DNA of 64,000 nucleotides from Shinella zoogloeoides (GTDB lineage: Bacteria > Pseudomonadota > Alphaproteobacteria > Rhizobiales > Rhizobiaceae), in contig NZ_QNUJ01000012.1 of the NCBI RefSeq assembly GCF_003574625.1, positions 1-64,000 of the forward strand, read 5' to 3'. The notes beneath the pieces are model-generated. The model saw only the letters and a list, made by a program, of their open reading frames with translations. It had not been told where the DNA came from and ran no database searches. How positions within the stretch are numbered: the stretch's first letter is position 1; every line of letters begins with the position of its first letter. Positions 26,563 to 35,607 of this stretch are shown one piece after another. A program made the position numbers and the translations under genes.

Positions 26563-27342
26563 ATGGCGCTGATCGAACAGTCCGATCTTTCTCCCGGCAT
26601 CCGCCAGATTCTCTTCAACCGGCCGGAGAAGCTCAATGCGCTCTCCACGCCGCTGATGAGCGAATTCGAAGCGGCGCTCGATGTGGCCGCCGATGATCCG
26701 GCCATTCGCGTCATCGTGCTGCGCGGGGCGGGCGGCAAGGCTTTCGTCGCCGGTGCCGATATCGCCGAATACCAGGGCAACAAGCGGGCGGAGTTCACCG
26801 CCTATCAACTCAACTCGCGCCGTGTCTTCGACCGGTTAGAGCGGATCGGCAAGCCGGTCATCTGCGCGGTCGATGGCTTCGCGCTGGGCGGCGGCTTCGA
26901 GATCGCGCTGTGCTGCGACATCCTCATCCTGTCGGACACGGCGCAACTCGGCCTGCCGGAAGGGCGGCTCGGCCTTTGCCCGGGTGGCGGCGGTACGCAG
27001 CGGCTGCTGCGGGCGGTCGGCAAATATGCGGCCTCCGATCTTCTTCTCGCCGGCTGGCGGATGTCCGCCCAGCGTGCCTTCGAACTCGGCATCGCCGCCG
27101 ATGTCGTGCCGGCCGACGGCATGGATGAAGCGATCCTGCGGCGGGCGCGGGCCTGCCTGAAGATCGCCCCGCTCGCGGCGGCCGAAATGAAGCGGCTGCT
27201 TCGCGAAGGTCAGGATGCAGGCATCGAAACGGCCAAGAGCCTGGAGCAGGAAGTCCTGTTCCGCCTCTATTCCACGGCCGATGGCCAGGAGGGCATCGAT
27301 GCCTTCCTGGAAAAGCGCGATCCCCAGTTCAGGATGGAATAA
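26563..27342 (+). CDS. Enoyl-CoA hydratase/isomerase family protein
   Basis: A 259-residue crotonase. The oxyanion-hole residues are in GKAFVAGADIAEYQ and ALGGGFEIALCCD; both catalytic Glu candidates are present, in GGGFEIA and in LGLPEGRLGLCPGGGGTQRL. The enzyme should add water to, or otherwise process, a CoA-bound acid. Located three bases after the permease, within a sugar operon that also encodes a CoA-transferase, it suggests that the imported substrate, or an acid from it, is degraded as a CoA thioester. Confidence 0.85.
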   Translation: MALIEQSDLSPGIRQILFNRPEKLNALSTPLMSEFEAALDVAADDPAIRVIVLRGAGGKAFVAGADIAEYQGNKRAEFTAYQLNSRRVFDRLERIGKPVICAVDGFALGGGFEIALCCDILILSDTAQLGLPEGRLGLCPGGGGTQRLLRAVGKYAASDLLLAGWRMSAQRAFELGIAADVVPADGMDEAILRRARACLKIAPLAAAEMKRLLREGQDAGIETAKSLEQEVLFRLYSTADGQEGIDAFLEKRDPQFRME

Positions 27343-27344
27343 TC

Positions 27345-28103
27345 ATGGAATTCAAGGGCAAGGTCATTGTCGTGACAGGCGGGGCCAAGGGCATCGGCCG
27401 GTCCTGCGTGGAGATTTTCGCAGCGCGGGGCGGCAAAGTCGTCTTCTCCGACATCGATGAGGCGGGCGGCGCGGCGCTGGCCGACAGGCTGGGGGATGAT
27501 GTTGCGTTCCTGCGCGGCGATGTCCGCCGTCTCGCCGACATGGAGGCGATGGCGCAGCTTGCCGAGACGCGCTTCGGCGGCCTCGACATCATCGTGAACA
27601 ATGCCGCCGTCGCCCTCAACGGCGTGATCGACGAGATCGACGAGGAGCGCTGGACGACCGTCATCGATACCAATCTCACCGGCTTCTGGCGCACGATGAA
27701 GGCCTGCGTGCCGTTGCTGCGCAAGCGCGGCGGCGGCGCGGTGGTCAACCTCTCTTCGGTCCAGGGCCTGATCGGCTTCCAGGGCTGGCCGGCCTATGCG
27801 GCCACCAAGGGCGCGATCATCGCGCTCACCCGCCAATGCGCGATCGACCTCGCCAAGGCGGGTATCCGCGTCAACGCGGTCGCGCCGGGCACGATCATGA
27901 CGCCGATGAACGAGAAGATTTTCGAGGAGACCGAGGACGCGCAGGCGCTGATCGACAGCTGGAACCGGGCGCACCCGATCGGCCGTTTCGGACAGCCCAT
28001 GGAGGTCGCCGAACTCGTCGCCTTCCTGGCGTCAGACAAGGCGAGCTTCATCACGGGCGAGATCGTGCGTTGCGACGGTGGCCTCGCCATCCGGGGCGAA
28101 TGA
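27345..28103 (+). CDS. Short-chain dehydrogenase/reductase
   Basis: A 252-residue classical SDR. The NAD-binding motif TGGAKGIGRS is at the N-terminus, then NNAAVA, the catalytic Ser in NLSSVQG, and Tyr and Lys in YAATKGAI. The C-terminal GEIVRCDGGLAIRGE is typical. Likely it oxidises a sugar or hydroxy acid. The start follows the crotonase stop by two bases; the stop overlaps the next gene. Confidence 0.88.
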   Translation: MEFKGKVIVVTGGAKGIGRSCVEIFAARGGKVVFSDIDEAGGAALADRLGDDVAFLRGDVRRLADMEAMAQLAETRFGGLDIIVNNAAVALNGVIDEIDEERWTTVIDTNLTGFWRTMKACVPLLRKRGGGAVVNLSSVQGLIGFQGWPAYAATKGAIIALTRQCAIDLAKAGIRVNAVAPGTIMTPMNEKIFEETEDAQALIDSWNRAHPIGRFGQPMEVAELVAFLASDKASFITGEIVRCDGGLAIRGE

Positions 28104-29185
28104 TGTCGGAACTCCCGTCCATCGGCACGGCCTGCGGTGTGTTGCAGTTCGATCCCCGGATCGGCAACATTCCACACCTGCGCTTTCATTGGGCCGGCCG
28201 CTCGATCGAGCCGCTCTATGCCGCGCCCTGGCGGGAGGAGCCCGCGGTTCAGGCCACTTCGGGGCTCTCGCCGGCGGAACGTCGGCTGGCGGGAGATTTC
28301 TTCTGTGCGCCCTTCGCGGCGGCGACGGACGCGGCTGTTCCCGCCCATGGCTGGACAGCCAACAGCCCATGGCATGTCGAGGCACATGAACCCCACGCCA
28401 TCCGGGCCGTTCTCGGGCGCGATGTATCCGGCGCGCGGGTCGTCAAGCGCCTTGAGATGGCGGAGGACGCACCGCTTCTCTATCAGGAACACAGGATCGA
28501 CGGCGGGCAGGGCGTGTTGCCCGTCGCCCACCACCCGATGCTGCATCTTGCGGGCCGCGGACATTTCTTCACCTCGCCAAAACGGGCGGCTCTCACCTTT
28601 CCCGAGGTGTTCGAGCCGGGTCGCTCCTACCTTGCCTATCCCGCACGCGCCACCGACATCAGGCAGATGGCCGGTGCGGCAGGAGAGACCGTCGATCTTT
28701 CGCGCTGGCCGATCGGCTCGCGCAACGAGGATTTCGTCACGCTGGTCGAAGCGCCGGATGCGGTGCTCGGCTGGTCGGCGGTGATCCGTGAAGAGGAGGA
28801 CGACATCGTCTTCTTCCTCAAGGATCCGTCCGTGCTGCCGGTCACCATGCTCTGGTTCTCGAATGGCGGGCGCGATCATGCGCCGTGGAACGGCCGGGTC
28901 ATCGGCGTCACGGGCGTCGAGGACGGGTGCTGCCCGGGACCTGCCGGGGAAGCGGCCGCTGCCGTCGCCAATCCCGTCGCCGCTGAAGGCGTGCCGACCG
29001 GCCTGCCGCTTGCCGTGGGACACAGCCACGTCGTGCGCCATGTGCTGGGCGCAGTGCCCCGCCCGGCGGGCTGGGACGGCATTTCGGACATTTCCATAAC
29101 AGGAGATCGGCTTTCGATCTCGGACGGTGCCGGGCGGCGGATCGATCTGGCCTGGCGCCGCGACTTCCTGAAAGGACACAAGTGA
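28100..29185 (+). CDS. Aldose-1-epimerase-like (galactose mutarotase fold) protein
   Basis: The 361-residue product is probably a member of the galactose-mutarotase superfamily, judged from the beta-rich pattern, HGWTANSPWHVEAHE early in the sequence and a substrate-side HHPMLHLAGRGHF later. No close family signature is certain. A mutarotase would interconvert sugar anomers before oxidation by the adjacent SDR and hydrolysis by the lactonase three genes on. The start ATG overlaps the SDR stop codon. Confidence 0.5.
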   Translation: MMSELPSIGTACGVLQFDPRIGNIPHLRFHWAGRSIEPLYAAPWREEPAVQATSGLSPAERRLAGDFFCAPFAAATDAAVPAHGWTANSPWHVEAHEPHAIRAVLGRDVSGARVVKRLEMAEDAPLLYQEHRIDGGQGVLPVAHHPMLHLAGRGHFFTSPKRAALTFPEVFEPGRSYLAYPARATDIRQMAGAAGETVDLSRWPIGSRNEDFVTLVEAPDAVLGWSAVIREEEDDIVFFLKDPSVLPVTMLWFSNGGRDHAPWNGRVIGVTGVEDGCCPGPAGEAAAAVANPVAAEGVPTGLPLAVGHSHVVRHVLGAVPRPAGWDGISDISITGDRLSISDGAGRRIDLAWRRDFLKGHK

Positions 29186-29186
29186 C

Positions 29187-30239
29187 ATGGCCGCAATCGA
29201 ATTGCGCAAGCTGACCAAGAGTTTCGGTGCCTATACCGCCCTGGAGGGGCTGGACCTTTCGATCGGAGACGGGGAATTCCTGGTCCTGCTCGGCCCGTCG
29301 GGCTGCGGCAAGTCGACCACGATGCGCATCGTCGCCGGGCTTGAGGAGCCGACCTCGGGCGAGATCCATATCGGCGGTCGCCGGGTCAACGACACGCCGG
29401 CGCGCGACCGGGACCTTGCCATGGTGTTCCAGAACTATGCGCTCTATCCGCACATGACCGTCGGCGAAAACATCGCCTATCCGCTGAAGATCCGGAAGAT
29501 TGCCCGGCCCGAGCGGGAGGCACTGGCGCGCGCGGCCGCCGAGCGGGTCGATATGGCCCATCTTCTCACCCGGCGTCCCGCCGAGCTTTCCGGCGGCCAG
29601 CGCCAGCGTGTGGCGCTCGCCCGGGCCATCGTGCGCCGTCCGCAGGTCTTCCTGATGGACGAGCCGCTCTCCAATCTCGATGCAAAGCTGCGCACGGTGA
29701 TGCGGGGCGAATTGAAGAACCTCCAGCGCGACCTCGGCGTCACGACGATCTACGTGACCCATGACCAGGTCGAGGCGATGACGCTGGCCGACCGGATCGT
29801 CGTGCTCAACAAGGCGACCATCCAGCAGATCGGTTCGCCCGCCGAGATCTATGCGCGCCCGGCCAATACGTTCGTCGCCGGCTTCATCGGTTCTCCGCCG
29901 ATGAACCTTCTGTCGGGACAGGTCGCCGACGGCTGGTTCTCCAGCGAGGGCGGGCGCTTTGCGCTGGCACATGCCGCCGGCGACATCACGCTGGGCGTGC
30001 GGCCCGAGCATGTGCGTGTCGCGGCGGATGGCAACGGCCATTTCTCCGGCACGGTCTTTTCGTCCGAGCTGCTGGGCGATTGCACGATCCTGACGGTCAG
30101 GGCCGGCGATGCGCTGGTCGCCGCGAAACTTTCGCCGGAGGCCGGGCTGGAGCGTGGTGCCCCCGTCACCCTCAGCTTCGAGCCCGGGCGTATGCATCTC
30201 TTCGATGCGGCGACCGGCCTGCGCCGGGGGGAGGCGTGA
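29187..30239 (+). CDS. ABC transporter ATPase (UgpC/MalK type)
   Basis: A 350-residue ATPase with Walker [10 protein letters not shown], signature [14 protein letters not shown], Walker [13 protein letters not shown] and the H-loop TIYVTHDQ. The C-terminal about 115 residues form the MalK-type OB domain (LGVRPEHVRV). It energises the two permeases upstream. The stop overlaps the lactonase start by one base. Confidence 0.93.
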   Translation: MAAIELRKLTKSFGAYTALEGLDLSIGDGEFLVLLGPSGCGKSTTMRIVAGLEEPTSGEIHIGGRRVNDTPARDRDLAMVFQNYALYPHMTVGENIAYPLKIRKIARPEREALARAAAERVDMAHLLTRRPAELSGGQRQRVALARAIVRRPQVFLMDEPLSNLDAKLRTVMRGELKNLQRDLGVTTIYVTHDQVEAMTLADRIVVLNKATIQQIGSPAEIYARPANTFVAGFIGSPPMNLLSGQVADGWFSSEGGRFALAHAAGDITLGVRPEHVRVAADGNGHFSGTVFSSELLGDCTILTVRAGDALVAAKLSPEAGLERGAPVTLSFEPGRMHLFDAATGLRRGEA

Positions 30240-31099
30240 TGTCGGCGCCTCTCCTCGGGCAGGATCGCCTGCGGGTGTTCTTCGACGGAATCTGGAGCGA
30301 GCCGCGGCTCAGCCATCCCGAGGGCGTTGCGGTCGGCCCTAACGGCTGGATCTGGTGTGGCAATCAGGATGGGGAGATCTGCCGTATCGCGCCGGATGGC
30401 AGCCGCATCGAACGGGTGGCGGGCACCGATGGCTTTCTCCTCGGCCTCGCCTTCGATGGCGACAGGGCTCTCTTCGCCTGTGACCTGAAGCATGCCGCCG
30501 TTTTCCGGCTGGACCTTGCCACCGGAATTCTGGAGCGGCTTGAAGCCCCGGGTCTGCGCATTCCGAATTATCCGGTCGTCGATCGGCGACATGGCCGGCT
30601 TCTCGTCTCGGACAGCCATGATTCCAGTGAGCCGGGTCCGGGCATCTGGTTCTTCGATCTTGCCGGTGGTCCCGGCAGCCTCTGGTGCGATGCCGGTTTC
30701 ACTTTCGCCAACGGGCTTGCCATGCGGCCGGGAGAGGAGGCGCTTTACGTCTGCGAGACCTTTGCCCGGCGCGTTTCGCGCGTCGCGATCGCGCAGGATG
30801 GCAGCGCGGGCGCGATCACGGCCTACGTCACGGATCTGCCGGGATACCCGGATGGACTGGCCTTCGACGAGGCCGGCAATCTGCTGGTCTCGCTTTACGA
30901 ACCTTCGCGCATCCTGCGTGTCGACAGGCAAGGCAACGTCGCCACGCTTGCCGAAGACCCGACAGCGCATCTCCTCTGCCATCCGACCAACATCGCCTTC
31001 GACGGCACGCGGCTCTTTGCGGCCAATCTCGGCCGCTGGCACATCGCGGAGATCGATTGCGATATAGGCGCCCCGCCGTTGTGGAGGGTGACCGCATGA
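30239..31099 (+). CDS. SMP-30/gluconolactonase family protein
   Basis: A 286-residue six-bladed propeller protein. Repeats with EGVAVGPNGWIWCGNQDGEI, FANGLAMRPGEEALYVCETFARRV and YPDGLAFDEAGNLLVSLYEP match the SMP-30/LRE motif, including the metal-binding Glu and Asn/Asp residues. Members open sugar lactones. In this operon the likely order is oxidation of a sugar to a lactone by the SDR, then hydrolysis here. ATG 30239 overlaps the preceding stop. Confidence 0.85.
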   Translation: MSAPLLGQDRLRVFFDGIWSEPRLSHPEGVAVGPNGWIWCGNQDGEICRIAPDGSRIERVAGTDGFLLGLAFDGDRALFACDLKHAAVFRLDLATGILERLEAPGLRIPNYPVVDRRHGRLLVSDSHDSSEPGPGIWFFDLAGGPGSLWCDAGFTFANGLAMRPGEEALYVCETFARRVSRVAIAQDGSAGAITAYVTDLPGYPDGLAFDEAGNLLVSLYEPSRILRVDRQGNVATLAEDPTAHLLCHPTNIAFDGTRLFAANLGRWHIAEIDCDIGAPPLWRVTA

Positions 31100-32241
31100 C
31101 GTTCATAGGCCTCACCTGGGACCATCCCCGCGGCTACAATGCGTTGGCTGAGACGGCGCGTCGTGTGAATGCGGGGCGCGTGCAGCCCCTGATCCATTGG
31201 AACAAGCAGCCCCTCGAAGGTTTCGAGAGTGCCCCCATCCGGGACCTTGCCGAGCGCAATGACCTGCTGGTGATGGACCATCCGCATATCGGCGAGGCGG
31301 TCGCGGAGGATTGTTTCTGGGCGCTCGAGGATCTCTATCCCGCCGAACAGCTCGCCCTCTGGCGACGCGACAGCGTCGGCCCTTCCGCCGCAAGCTACCA
31401 TTGGGACGGCAGGACATGGGCGCTGCCGCTGGATGTCGCGACGCAGGTCATGGCCCGCCGCGCCGACCGGCTTCCGGAACCTCCGGAGAGTTGGGACGAA
31501 ATCGTCGCTCTGGCGGCGCGGCTGCCGGTGGCGCAATCGCTCGCCGGCCCCCATGCGGTTCTGACATTGATGTCGATGGTCGCGGGCGCCGGCGGCTGCG
31601 TGGGCGGCGAAGACTTTCTGCCCGTTGCGGAAGGCGCGGCGGCGCTGGAGACCATGCACCGCCTCCATGCCCGTCGACCCACGGCAAGCGAAACGCTCAA
31701 CCCCATCGGGCTTCTGGAGGCGATGGCACGGGGCGGGGATATCGCGCTGGTCCCCCTTGTCTTCGGCTACGTCACATATGCCGCGCTGGGGCATGCGCCG
31801 CAGGTCGTCCGCTTTTCCGATACGCTCCGACAGGGCGGCGGCGCGGGCGGCGTGATCGGCGGGACGGGCATTGCATTCTCGCGCCGCAGCCGGCCCACCC
31901 CGGAACTCCTTGACCACATCGCCTCGCTGCTTGCAGCACCGACGCAGGTCGAGGTCTTTCCCACCTTCGGCGGCCAGCCCTCGGCGAGGGCCGCCTGGCG
32001 GGATGCGGGCGTGAACGACGCCTGGGGCGACTTCTACCGCGGCACGCTCGCCACCGCCGAGACGGCGCTCCTGCGCCCCCGCTTCGACGGATACATCGCC
32101 TTCCAGACGGCCGCGGCGCAATGCGTTCGCCTGGCACTGGAGCGGCGGGAAGAACCGGAAACCACCCTTGCGGCCCTTCGCACGCTCTGGCGCCTCGCGC
32201 GCCAGAAGGCGAGAGGCCATCTCGACGACCGAAAAGGCTGA
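31096..32241 (+). CDS. Cytosolic homologue of an ABC solute-binding protein
   Basis: The 381-residue protein resembles family 1 extracellular binding proteins (GLTWDHPRGYNALAETARR at the start, then WALPLDVATQVMARR, PESWDEIVALAARL and a C-terminal GGQPSARAAW) but starts at ATG 31096 with no signal peptide and no hydrophobic segment. It therefore stays in the cytoplasm. It lies directly before the CoA-transferase gene. It may be a cytoplasmic substrate carrier, a sensor or a redirected enzyme subunit; no function can be assigned. Confidence 0.75.
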   Translation: MTFIGLTWDHPRGYNALAETARRVNAGRVQPLIHWNKQPLEGFESAPIRDLAERNDLLVMDHPHIGEAVAEDCFWALEDLYPAEQLALWRRDSVGPSAASYHWDGRTWALPLDVATQVMARRADRLPEPPESWDEIVALAARLPVAQSLAGPHAVLTLMSMVAGAGGCVGGEDFLPVAEGAAALETMHRLHARRPTASETLNPIGLLEAMARGGDIALVPLVFGYVTYAALGHAPQVVRFSDTLRQGGGAGGVIGGTGIAFSRRSRPTPELLDHIASLLAAPTQVEVFPTFGGQPSARAAWRDAGVNDAWGDFYRGTLATAETALLRPRFDGYIAFQTAAAQCVRLALERREEPETTLAALRTLWRLARQKARGHLDDRKG

Positions 32242-32245
32242 TATC

Positions 32246-33478
32246 ATGACCGACACCAACGCCGCCGCCGCTCCCGCCGCCCTTTCGGGCATTCGCATCC
32301 TCGATTTCTCGCACCTGCTGCAAGGCCCCTTCGCCACGCAGCTGCTGGCCGACATGGGGGCTGACGTCATCAAGATCGAGCGTCCCGGCAAGGGCGATCT
32401 TTTCCGCTCGCTGACCTTCCGCAACAAATGGGTAGGCGGTAGCGAGAGCCCGAATTTTCTAGCCTGGAACCGCAACAAGCGCTCGATCGCGCTGAACCTC
32501 AAATCCCCGGAAGTGCATGCCGTCATCATGGAGATGGCGAAGAGCGCTGATATCGTGGTCCAGAACTTCCGGCCCGGCGTCATGAAGGCGATGGGCTATG
32601 GCTATGAGGACTTCCGCGCGGTCAATCCGCGGATCATCTATTGCTCCGGCTCCGGTTATGGCGAGGACGGTCCCTATGCCGACCGTCCGGGACAGGACAT
32701 GCTGGTACAGGGGCTGACCGGTATCATGGCGGCGACCGGACAGGCCGATGCGCCGCCGACGCCGGTCGGAGCCGGCTTCTCGGATCAGATCGGTGCGATG
32801 AACATGGTCTACGGCATCCTTTCCGCGCTCTACTGGCGGGAAAAGTCCGGGCTCGGGCAGGAAGTCAAGGTGAACCTCCTTGCCGGCATGCTTGCCCACC
32901 AGAACCAAGAAATGGTGATGGCGCTGAATTTCAACGAGGATTTCCAGCGGCCCCGCTCCGGCATCGGCCATCCCGGCATGGACGCACCCTTCGGCACCTA
33001 TCCCACCACGGACGGCTGGGTGACAATCGCCATGAGCCCCTACCGCACGCTGGTCGGCGTTCTCGGCAATGACGAACTGCTCGTCTATGATGACCCCGAA
33101 ACGCTCTTTGCGAAGAGGGACGAGGTCTGGCGCCGCCTTGCAGCAGAGACTGGCAAATGGTCGACGGCCGATCTTCTGGATGCCCTGCTGGAGGCCGATA
33201 TCTGGTGCGGCGAGGTGAAGTCCCATCTGCGCGCCGCAGAGGACCCGCAGGTCCGCCATATGGGAATGGTGACGAGCTACGAACATCCGCGTGCGGGAAC
33301 TGTCAAGGTCGTCGCCCCGGCCGTACGCTACTCGGAAACCCCCGCCACGATCCGCCGCCCGGCGCCGCTGGTTGGCCAGCACACGCGCGAGATTTTGCGG
33401 GAGTTCGGTTATGCGGAAGATCAGATTGCGACCTGGATTCTGTCTGGTGTGATCTCGGCTGACGAAGTCAGCGGATAA
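32246..33478 (+). CDS. CaiB/BaiF-type CoA-transferase (family III)
   Basis: A 410-residue family III CoA-transferase. LSGIRILDFSHLLQGPFATQLLADMGADVIKIERPGKGD opens the Rossmann-like domain, and GQDMLVQGLTG contains the catalytic Asp. It should transfer CoA from one carboxylic acid to another. It ends the operon. The combination with a crotonase and a lactonase implies that a sugar acid is converted into a CoA thioester before cleavage. The specificity is unknown. Confidence 0.92.
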   Translation: MTDTNAAAAPAALSGIRILDFSHLLQGPFATQLLADMGADVIKIERPGKGDLFRSLTFRNKWVGGSESPNFLAWNRNKRSIALNLKSPEVHAVIMEMAKSADIVVQNFRPGVMKAMGYGYEDFRAVNPRIIYCSGSGYGEDGPYADRPGQDMLVQGLTGIMAATGQADAPPTPVGAGFSDQIGAMNMVYGILSALYWREKSGLGQEVKVNLLAGMLAHQNQEMVMALNFNEDFQRPRSGIGHPGMDAPFGTYPTTDGWVTIAMSPYRTLVGVLGNDELLVYDDPETLFAKRDEVWRRLAAETGKWSTADLLDALLEADIWCGEVKSHLRAAEDPQVRHMGMVTSYEHPRAGTVKVVAPAVRYSETPATIRRPAPLVGQHTREILREFGYAEDQIATWILSGVISADEVSG

Positions 33479-33656
33479 AGTGGGCTGAAAAGCATGTGCC
33501 GGGAGTGTTAGATATGTCACCAGCTTATATCCGCTAAAGCGGTCGGGTATCCAAGCCGACAGTATTCGTCGGCTAAGCCTTCTTTGGTTGTTGAGGTGTT
33601 GCGTCACCAAGCATAGCATGCCGCGCCACATTGGATTGCCCGGCGCGCCTGCATGG

Positions 33657-33687
33657 CTTCACGGCCTTCATATTGGAAGCCGTGAAG
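33657..33687. terminator. Hairpin between convergent operons
   Basis: CTTCACGGC and GCCGTGAAG form a nine-base perfect stem with a loop of 13 bases, in the 245-base gap where the CoA-transferase and folD operons meet. No T-run follows on either strand, so a bidirectional terminator is only probable. Confidence 0.4.
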
Positions 33688-33723
33688 TCTATTGGTACTA
33701 CCGCAGCATATCTGGAAATTGGC

Positions 33724-34629
33724 TCAGAATTTCGGCGGTGTGCTGCCGGCCTTGCGATAGGCGGCGATGACGGTGTTGCCCATCAGCATGGCGATCGTCA
33801 TCGGTCCAACACCACCGGGAACCGGGGTGATGACGCCCGCGACTTTGGCAACCTCGTCATAGGCGACGTCGCCGACGAGGCGCGTCTTGCCCTCACCCTT
33901 TTCCGGCGCGGGAACGCGGTTGATGCCGACATCGATGACGGTCGCGCCGGGCTTGACCCAATCGGCCTTCACCATTTCCGGCCTGCCGACGGCGGCGACG
34001 AGGATATCGGCGTTGCGGCAGACGGCGGCGAGGTCCTTTGTGCGCGAATGGGCCGTCGTCACCGTGGCATTGGCGGCGAGCAGCAAAGCCGACATCGGCT
34101 TGCCGAAGAGGTTGGAGCGGCCGATCACCACCGCGTTGAGACCGGACAGGTCCTCGCCGTGGGTGCGGCGCACGAAGACCATGGCGCCGGCCGGAGTGCA
34201 GGAGACGAGACCGCCGTCGAGATCGCCCGTCGCCACCTTGCCGGCATTGACGACATGCAGGCCGTCGACATCCTTTTCCGGCTTGATCGACTGGATGATC
34301 GGATCCGAGCTCAGATGCTTGGGCAGCGGCAGTTGGACAAGGATACCGTGGATGGCCTCGTCGGCATTCAGCGTCTCGACGAGCGCGGCCAGCGCTTCCT
34401 GCGTCGTCTGTTCCGGCAAGGTGTGCTGGATGGAGTTGAAACCACATTCCTTCGACATACGGCTCTTCGCGCCGACATAGGCATGGCTTGCCGGATCATC
34501 GCCGACGATGACGACTGCGAGACCGGGCTTGATGCCGGCCTCGTTTTCCAATGTCACGGTCGCGGCCTTCACCGCGTCAATTACGGAAGCGGCAACCTGC
34601 TTCCCGTCAATCGTTTTAGCGCTCATCAT
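33724..34629 (-). CDS. folD: FolD, methylene-THF dehydrogenase/cyclohydrolase
   Basis: A 301-residue bifunctional enzyme that interconverts 5,10-methylene-THF, 5,10-methenyl-THF and 10-formyl-THF. [13 protein letters not shown] carries the catalytic Lys, and the NADP site [18 protein letters not shown] and [15 protein letters not shown] motifs are complete. It lies directly behind purU and last in a seven-gene minus-strand operon with mocDEF-like demethylase genes, so it is likely a plasmid paralogue dedicated to one-carbon units released there. Length is normal. Confidence 0.94.
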   Translation of the reverse strand: MMSAKTIDGKQVAASVIDAVKAATVTLENEAGIKPGLAVVIVGDDPASHAYVGAKSRMSKECGFNSIQHTLPEQTTQEALAALVETLNADEAIHGILVQLPLPKHLSSDPIIQSIKPEKDVDGLHVVNAGKVATGDLDGGLVSCTPAGAMVFVRRTHGEDLSGLNAVVIGRSNLFGKPMSALLLAANATVTTAHSRTKDLAAVCRNADILVAAVGRPEMVKADWVKPGATVIDVGINRVPAPEKGEGKTRLVGDVAYDEVAKVAGVITPVPGGVGPMTIAMLMGNTVIAAYRKAGSTPPKF

Positions 34630-35514
34630 TCAGCCCATCCGCTCGGATTTGTAGGAGCCGGGGCTCGGCGGGAAGACGATGGTCTTGTTGCCGTTCATGA
34701 ACACCCGGTGGTGAATATGCGCATGCACAGCGCGGGCGAGCACCTGGCTCTCCACGTCGCGGCCGATCGAGACATAGTCGTCCGCCGACTGCGCATGGGT
34801 GATGCGCGCGACGTCCTGCTCGATGATCGGACCCTCGTCGAGATCTTCCGTCACATAGTGTGCCGTCGCGCCGATCAGCTTCACGCCGCGCTCGAAGGCC
34901 TGCTTGTAGGGGTTGGCCCCCTTGAAGGACGGCAGGAACGAGTGGTGGATGTTGATGATACGGCCCGACATCTTCTTGCAGACGGCATCCGACAGCACCT
35001 GCATGTAGCGGGCGAGCACAATCAGCTCGGCGCCGGACTGCTCGACGACTTCCATCAGCCGCGCCTCGGCCTGCGGCTTGTTCTCCTTCGTCACCTTGAT
35101 ATGGTGGAAGGGGATATCGTGGTTGACGATGACCTTCTGGTAATCGAAATGGTTGGAGACGACGCCGACGATGTCGATCGGCAGCGCGCCGATCTTCCAG
35201 CGGTAGAGCAGGTCGTTGAGGCAATGGCCGAAGCGCGAGACCATCAGCAGCACCTTCATGCGCTCGTCGCTGTTGTGGAACCTATGGACCATCGCGAATT
35301 TCTTGGAGATCGGGGCGAAGCCGGCATCGATCTCGTCCTGCGTCGCGCCGCCCTCGCTGGTGAAGGTGAGGCGCATGAAGAACAGGCCCGTCTCGAGGTC
35401 GTCGAACTGCGACGAATCCACGATATTGCATTCCTTCTCGGCCAGGTAGCCGGTGATCGCGGCGACGATGCCGCGAGTCGATTGGCAGGATACGGTCAGG
35501 ACAAAGGTCTTCAT
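34630..35514 (-). CDS. purU: PurU, formyltetrahydrofolate deformylase
   Basis: The 294-residue enzyme has an N-terminal ACT domain (LTVSCQSTRGIVAAITGYLAEK) and a C-terminal formyltransferase-type hydrolase domain with NIHHSFLPSF and YVTEDLDEGPIIEQDV. PurU hydrolyses 10-formyl-THF to formate and THF. Directly upstream of folD with no gap (its stop is followed immediately by the folD start), it would recycle THF loaded with C1 groups by the demethylase operon. Confidence 0.94.
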   Translation of the reverse strand: MKTFVLTVSCQSTRGIVAAITGYLAEKECNIVDSSQFDDLETGLFFMRLTFTSEGGATQDEIDAGFAPISKKFAMVHRFHNSDERMKVLLMVSRFGHCLNDLLYRWKIGALPIDIVGVVSNHFDYQKVIVNHDIPFHHIKVTKENKPQAEARLMEVVEQSGAELIVLARYMQVLSDAVCKKMSGRIINIHHSFLPSFKGANPYKQAFERGVKLIGATAHYVTEDLDEGPIIEQDVARITHAQSADDYVSIGRDVESQVLARAVHAHIHHRVFMNGNKTIVFPPSPGSYKSERMG

Positions 35515-35607
35515 TCATGGCCTCCGAGTTGAATTGCAGCCAAACCGTCACGGTAGGCTGTTCAGTCTGGTCTAAAAAGGGCGAGGGTTGCAGCGGTCGG
35601 ATGTGGT

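Noticed and set aside
30895-32583. Long minus-strand open frame of 562 codons
   Set aside because: It overlaps three genes with clear family motifs on the plus strand and reads as low-complexity Arg/Ala/Gly, typical of codon-bias shadows.
33657-33687. Considered as an attachment site or recombination core
   Set aside because: It is a single hairpin between convergent operons and has no direct repeat partner in the window.
33631-35532. Plus-strand frame of 633 codons across folD and purU
   Set aside because: Antisense to two well-conserved folate enzymes; no known domain and no ribosome site.
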